Below, one piece after another: positions 23,693-26,966 of a stretch of DNA of 26,966 bases. A program made the translations under genes and the position numbers. Position 1 is the stretch's first letter. Every line of letters starts with the position of its first letter. The stretch spans positions 1 to 26,966 of the forward strand of contig JBIKMC010000013.1 in NCBI GenBank assembly GCA_044359405.1, in the 5' to 3' direction. The notes under the pieces were generated by a model, which saw only the letters and a program-made list of their open reading frames with translations, made no database searches and was not told where the DNA came from. The DNA is from SYIM01 sp044359405 (GTDB taxonomy: Bacteria > Pseudomonadota > Gammaproteobacteria > Burkholderiales > Burkholderiaceae_E).

Positions 23693-23784
23693 TGTCGGTT
23701 TGCAGCGGGTTCGCGGATGGCGGCGCGGATGGCGGCGCGGATGGTTTGGTGCTCGGGTTTGCCGGTGGGTTGTATTCGGCATGA
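23689..23784 (+). CDS. Small 31-aa reading frame linking the two permease genes (possible coupling ORF)
   Basis: This frame starts at ATG 23689 (followed by a second ATG), overlapping the first permease stop as ATGA. It ends at TGA 23782-23784, overlapping the start ATG 23781 of the second permease as ATGA. The peptide MMSVCSGFADGG continues with a threefold ADGG-like repeat encoded by 12-bp DNA repeats near 23713-23744, then GLVLGFAGGLYSA. Without it there would be an 88-bp gap and a poor ribosome site before the second permease. Perfect coupling at both ends suggests it is translated, either as a leader that carries ribosomes across or as a microprotein. Chance origin cannot be excluded. 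Confidence 0.45.
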   Translation: MMSVCSGFADGGADGGADGLVLGFAGGLYSA

Positions 23785-24449
23785 ATTACCGCTGGAACTT
23801 CGCGACCGTTCTGGACAACCTCGATGTGCTGATGGTGGGTGCCTATGGCACCTTGCGACTGTTTGCGATCTGTCTGGTGGTGGCACTGGTCGCGGGACTG
23901 GTGGTTGGTCTGGGGCGCTATGCCCGTTCGCCGCTGGTGTATTGGCCCGCCACCGCCTTTGTCGAGTTTTTTCGCAATACGCCGGTGCTGGTGCTGATAC
24001 TGTGGTTTTATTTCGCCGCACCCTTGTTGATGCCGGTTGAGATCAGTCCGATGATGGCGGCGGCGCTGGGTATATCGCTGAACTCAGCGGCTTTTTCAGC
24101 CGAGATTTGGCGTGGTGGTATTCAATCGATTGACCCGGGCCAGTGGGAAGCGGCCAAGGCCCTGGGCATGAGTCGGGCAGGTGCGCTCAGGCGCATCATT
24201 TTGCCGCAGGCGGTACGCCGCATGCTGCCCGCGCTGACCAATCGCGGCATCGAGATTTTCAAGATGACCACGCTGGCCTCCGCGGTTGCCTATGTTGAAT
24301 TGGTGCAGCAGGGCAAACTGCTGTCCTCCATCCATTTCAACCCCATTGAAACCTACACAGTGATCGCCGTGGTGTTCTTCTTCTGCCTGTTGCCTCTGGT
24401 GCAGTTGACTTACCTGCTCGAGCGCCGCATGGGACGCGTTGACCGATGA
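23781..24449 (+). CDS. Amino acid ABC transporter permease (HisQ/GlnP-like), second subunit
   Basis: This 222-aa permease shows MNYRWNFATVLDNLDVLMVGAYGTLRLF, then FVEFFRNTPVLVLILWFYFAAP, and the EAA loop WEAAKALGMSRAGALRRIILPQAVRRMLPA. ATG 23781 is preferred over the long open upstream frame (from 23658), because that extension is an Arg/Trp/Gly-rich read of the 12-bp repeats and overlaps the first permease. The ribosome site is poor, consistent with translational coupling to the small frame upstream. Its stop overlaps the ATPase start (ATGA). Confidence 0.92.
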   Translation: MNYRWNFATVLDNLDVLMVGAYGTLRLFAICLVVALVAGLVVGLGRYARSPLVYWPATAFVEFFRNTPVLVLILWFYFAAPLLMPVEISPMMAAALGISLNSAAFSAEIWRGGIQSIDPGQWEAAKALGMSRAGALRRIILPQAVRRMLPALTNRGIEIFKMTTLASAVAYVELVQQGKLLSSIHFNPIETYTVIAVVFFFCLLPLVQLTYLLERRMGRVDR

Positions 24450-25246
24450 ATTCCAGCCATTCGACACCGCTGCTCAAGGTGCAGGGCCTGCACAAGTCCT
24501 TCGGTTCGCTTGAGGTCTTGCGCGGCATCGATCTCACGGTTGAGCCCGGCGAACGTATTGCGATTCTGGGTGCGTCGGGTTCCGGCAAGAGCACGCTGCT
24601 TCGCTGCCTCAACTTCATGGAGACACCGACTGCCGGTGTCATTTCCCTGGCCGGCCAGGCTGTCGGCCGCGAGCGTGGCGCCGATGCCCAGGGGCGGCAG
24701 CAGCGTGTGTATGAAGAACGCGAGCTCGTGGCTTTGCGTCAGCGGGTTGGCATGGTGTTTCAACAGTTCAATCTGTTTCCGCACATGACGGTGCTGGGCA
24801 ATGTCATGGAAGGCCTGCGCACCGTGCGCGGCTGGCCGTCTGCACTTGCCCGCGATCGCGCCCTGTCTGAGCTGGCTCGCGTGGGGCTGGCTGACAAGGC
24901 CGACGAGTATCCGGCCCGTTTGTCGGGCGGACAAAAGCAGCGTGTGGCGATTGCTCGTGCTTTGGCGATGGATCCTGAGCTCATGCTGTTTGATGAGCCG
25001 ACGTCGGCACTCGACCCCGAGCTGGTGGGTGAGGTGCTGCGGGTGATCCGGCAGTTGGCCGATGACGGACGTACGCTGATTCTGGTCACGCACGAAATCG
25101 GCTTTGCGTTTCATGTGGCCACGCGGGTGGTCTTTCTGGCCGACGGCCTCATTCATGAACAGGGGCCGCCGGCACAGGTGCTGCGCGAGCCGCGTATGCC
25201 CAAGACCCAGGCCTTTCTATCGCGTTATCGTGAGTTTGATTTCTGA
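24446..25246 (+). CDS. Amino acid ABC transporter ATP-binding protein (GlnQ/HisP-like)
   Basis: This 266-aa ATPase has Walker A GASGSGKS (42-49), Q-loop VFQQFNLFPHMTVLGNV, signature LSGGQKQRVAIARAL, Walker B LMLFDEPTSALDPELVGEVL and switch His in LVTHEIGFAFHVA. An insertion of about 15 charged residues (GRERGADAQGRQQRVYEER) before the Q-loop resembles that of HisP-type ATPases. ATG 24446 overlaps the permease stop. It powers the two permeases encoded before it. Confidence 0.94.
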   Translation: MNSSHSTPLLKVQGLHKSFGSLEVLRGIDLTVEPGERIAILGASGSGKSTLLRCLNFMETPTAGVISLAGQAVGRERGADAQGRQQRVYEERELVALRQRVGMVFQQFNLFPHMTVLGNVMEGLRTVRGWPSALARDRALSELARVGLADKADEYPARLSGGQKQRVAIARALAMDPELMLFDEPTSALDPELVGEVLRVIRQLADDGRTLILVTHEIGFAFHVATRVVFLADGLIHEQGPPAQVLREPRMPKTQAFLSRYREFDF

Positions 25247-25254
25247 GGATTGCC

Positions 25255-26169
25255 ATGACCGATGCCAGCCGAAGCGCGCAGGGTTACCAGGACGATGCCC
25301 GCAATGAACAGGTTCTGGTCTATGTCAACGGCGACTTTGTGCCGCGCGATCAGGCGCGCGTGTCGGTCTTTGATAGTGGTTTTGTTCTGGGCGACGGAGT
25401 CTGGGAGGGCTTGCGCCTGGTACGCGGCACGCTGATCAGCTTAGAGGCGCATCTGGACCGGTTGGAGGAGGGCGCCCGCTCGATTGATCTTGACATTGGT
25501 ATGACCCGGGCTGAATTGGTGCAAGCGATTGAGCAGACGCTGGCGTGCAACGATATGCACGATGGTGCTCATCTTCGACTGATGGTCACCCGCGGCGTCA
25601 AGCGCACCGTCAACCAGGATCCGCGCTTCATCCTTGGCGAGGCTACGGTCGTCATCGTGGCCGAGTACAAGAAACCACGCCCGGAGGTCAAGGCGCGCGG
25701 ACTATCGCTTTTTACCTCGACTTTTCGCACCAGCGGGCCTGATGTGTTCGATCTGCGGTTGAATTCGCATAGCCGCCTCAACCTGATTCAGGCGCTCATC
25801 CAGGCGATTCATGCGGGTGCAGACGAGGCCCTGATGCTCGATCCGCGAGGCTTTGTAGCCAGCTGCAACTCGACCAATTTTTTTATTGTCCGACGCGGCG
25901 AATTGTGGACCTCGACCGGTGGCTGGTCCTTCAAGGGCATCACGCAGAAAAATGTCATTGATGCCTGGCGGGCCGCCGGCGGCATCGCGCATGAGTGTGA
26001 CTTCACCCTGGCGCAGGTGTACTCGGCCGATGAGGCCTTCGTGACGGGTACGCTGGGCGGTGTCACACCAGTCACGCGTATCGACGGACGGCTGATCGGA
26101 AACGGCCAGCCCGGCCCCTGTACCCAGCGCGCCAGCCAGCTTTACATGGCCCGCGTCATGCCTGATTAG
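25255..26169 (+). CDS. Class IV aminotransferase-fold protein lacking the canonical PLP lysine
   Basis: This 304-aa protein aligns with class IV aminotransferases (branched-chain/D-amino acid aminotransferase, ADC lyase). Visible blocks are VLVYVNGDFVPRDQARVSVFDSGFVLGDGVWEGLR (19-53), HLDRLEEGARSIDLD, GADEALMLDPRGFVASCNSTNFFIV (188-212), FKGITQKNVI and SADEAFVTGTLGGVTPV. In typical members an IKSLNYL-like segment 18 residues before GADE(A/G) holds the PLP-binding Lys; a gapless alignment here puts Asn170 at that position (LRLNSHSRLN), and no Lys lies between about 146 and 217. It may use another residue, be non-PLP or be a specialised branch. ATG 25255 has GAGGA at 25245-25249. It follows the ATPase by 8 bp, so it is part of the amino acid transport operon. 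Confidence 0.85.
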   Translation: MTDASRSAQGYQDDARNEQVLVYVNGDFVPRDQARVSVFDSGFVLGDGVWEGLRLVRGTLISLEAHLDRLEEGARSIDLDIGMTRAELVQAIEQTLACNDMHDGAHLRLMVTRGVKRTVNQDPRFILGEATVVIVAEYKKPRPEVKARGLSLFTSTFRTSGPDVFDLRLNSHSRLNLIQALIQAIHAGADEALMLDPRGFVASCNSTNFFIVRRGELWTSTGGWSFKGITQKNVIDAWRAAGGIAHECDFTLAQVYSADEAFVTGTLGGVTPVTRIDGRLIGNGQPGPCTQRASQLYMARVMPD

Positions 26170-26282
26170 GTCGCAGCGAAGATCCTTGTGCGTTCGCGCT
26201 GGATAGCCTAGGCGACACACTGACTGACGTGCCTTCATGGTTATTGGCGGCCCCGTTGAGGCAGCCCGCTAAAGTTCGAGCA

Positions 26283-26291
26283 TGCTAAAAG
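26283..26291 (+). promoter_or_regulatory. Possible extended -10 upstream of the glutathione peroxidase gene
   Basis: TG (26283-26284) one base before TAAAAG (26286-26291) resembles an extended -10. It would place the start about 15 bp before the ATG. No strong -35 is seen. The 144-bp gap (26170-26313) otherwise shows no terminator or repeat I can support. Confidence 0.25.
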
Positions 26292-26313
26292 TCCGTTCCT
26301 CCTCTGTTCGCGC

Positions 26314-26892
26314 ATGAGCCAAGCCCGCTCACCGTCTCGCCGCTTTTTTCTGGGAACCGCCGTCATGACTGTCGCCAGTTCGGGTGTGGTGGACACCGCC
26401 CAGGCTTTGCCCAATTGTTCGCCGTTGCTTCAGCACAGTTTTCCCCGGTTGCAGGACGAGGTGCTGCAGTCTGTCTGCGCCTACGCTGGCAAGGTGCTGC
26501 TGGTGGTGAATACCGCCAGCTACTGCGGCTATACACCGCAGTACGAGGGTCTTGAGGCGCTGCACAAGCGCTTTTCGCGACGCGGTCTGGTCATTCTTGG
26601 TTTTCCGTCGAATGATTTTGGCCGACAGGAGCCCGGCACGGCCGAGCAGATTGGCCAGGTGTGTTTCAACACCTACGGCGTGGGTTTCCCCATGTTTGCC
26701 AAGGTGAATGTCGTCGGGGCGCAGGCCAATCCTTTCCATCAGGCGCTGGCGGCTGCAACCGGTGACGCGCCCCGCTGGAATTTTCATAAGTACCTGATCG
26801 ACCGGCAGGGCAAGAGCGTGCTCAGCTTTGCGAGTTCGGTAGCCCCTGAGTCGCGCACCCTGGTGTCCGCCATCGAAAAAGCGCTGGGTTGA
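26314..26892 (+). CDS. Glutathione peroxidase family protein with Tat-type signal
   Basis: This 192-aa thiol peroxidase of the GPx family has peroxidatic Cys71 in NTASYCGYTPQYEGLE, Gln105 in FPSNDFGRQEPGT, and Trp155-Asn156 in RWNFHKYLIDRQG. Cys117 (GQVCFNTYGVGFPMF) is the likely resolving Cys of the thioredoxin-dependent two-Cys type. The N-terminus SPSRRFFLGTAVMTVASSG is a twin-arginine signal with probable cleavage near AQA (residue 31), so the enzyme would act in the periplasm, reducing peroxides there. Most bacterial GPx proteins are about 160 aa and cytoplasmic; the extra length is the signal. No Shine-Dalgarno sequence precedes the ATG (the upstream stretch is pyrimidine-rich, CCTCCTC), so initiation may be leaderless or weak. 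It appears monocistronic. Confidence 0.9.
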   Translation: MSQARSPSRRFFLGTAVMTVASSGVVDTAQALPNCSPLLQHSFPRLQDEVLQSVCAYAGKVLLVVNTASYCGYTPQYEGLEALHKRFSRRGLVILGFPSNDFGRQEPGTAEQIGQVCFNTYGVGFPMFAKVNVVGAQANPFHQALAAATGDAPRWNFHKYLIDRQGKSVLSFASSVAPESRTLVSAIEKALG

Positions 26893-26945
26893 ACCCTCGT
26901 TGTTGCCGCTTTAATGACAGAATAGCGGTGTCCTACAACAATGGA

Positions 26946-26959
26946 TGGGGCCAGACCCC
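26946..26959. repeat. Short inverted repeat at right edge (GGGG-N5-CCCC)
   Basis: TGGGGCCAGACCCC forms a 4-bp GGGG/CCCC stem with loop CCAGA. It resembles the GGGGTCAGACCCC-type motifs often seen in intergenic or REP-associated elements of betaproteobacteria, but the copy is short and at the window edge. An ATG at 26941 overlaps this region and could start another gene, but it has no ribosome site. Confidence 0.3.
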
Positions 26960-26966
26960 GTTCGCT

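Noticed and set aside
23658..23780. 41-residue N-terminal extension of the second amino acid permease
   Set aside because: It is a Trp/Arg/Gly-rich translation of the 12-bp repeats, and the family N-terminus starts at 23781.

Overview
The window is GC-rich, densely packed chromosomal DNA from a proteobacterium, most likely a betaproteobacterium of the order Burkholderiales (Alcaligenaceae-like). The basis for this is gene content, not an rRNA marker: a TctC/Bug-type tripartite tricarboxylate transporter, a DUF2889 protein, a DUF1028-plus-Dpp peptide transport operon, an IclR regulator beside tctCBA, and a CesT-type type III secretion chaperone. There are no rRNA or tRNA genes, CRISPR arrays, phage genes or recognisable transposase genes.

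Layout. (1) 1-231: the 3' end of an unidentified reading frame carrying a near-perfect 48-50 bp tandem repeat. (2) 290-5529: rightward genes for a DUF2889 protein, a class III aminotransferase, a Tm-1-like/UPF0261 protein, a HAD hydrolase and a long-form ChrA transporter. The last three are joined by 4-bp start/stop overlaps. (3) 5710-12713: a complete rightward peptide ABC transporter operon (DUF1028 protein, two ATPases, binding protein, two permeases) ending in a YdcF/ElyC-like DUF218 protein. (4) 16662-12737, leftward: tctC-tctB-tctA-iclR. It diverges from a rightward DapA-superfamily lyase (16845) followed by a type II 3-dehydroquinase (17799). The gap between them holds two opposed sigma70-like promoters and two 15-bp direct repeats exactly 20 bp apart, a likely IclR operator. 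This looks like a regulated uptake and catabolism module for an organic acid. (5) 18285-22035: a compact three-gene module of a CesT/Tir-family type III secretion chaperone, an unrecognised 200-aa protein and an 883-aa putative effector. The effector has an atypical kinase-like C-terminus (Gly-rich loop, Lys522, D710-R-H-x-x-N715, D733). No secretion machinery is in the window, so this is an orphan effector locus. (6) 22150-26169: a polar amino acid ABC transporter operon (Tat-type binding protein, two permeases, ATPase) ending in a class IV aminotransferase-fold protein that has Asn where the PLP-binding Lys is expected. A 31-codon reading frame is coupled by ATGA overlaps to both permease genes. 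(7) 26314-26892: a glutathione peroxidase-like protein with a Tat-type signal. A short inverted repeat lies at the right edge.

The most novel material is the chaperone/unknown/kinase-like effector module. Next are the Lys-to-Asn aminotransferase, the tct/dapA-like operator, the double-overlap small reading frame and the frameshifted repeat at the left edge. All functional calls rest on motif recognition by eye; no database search was run.
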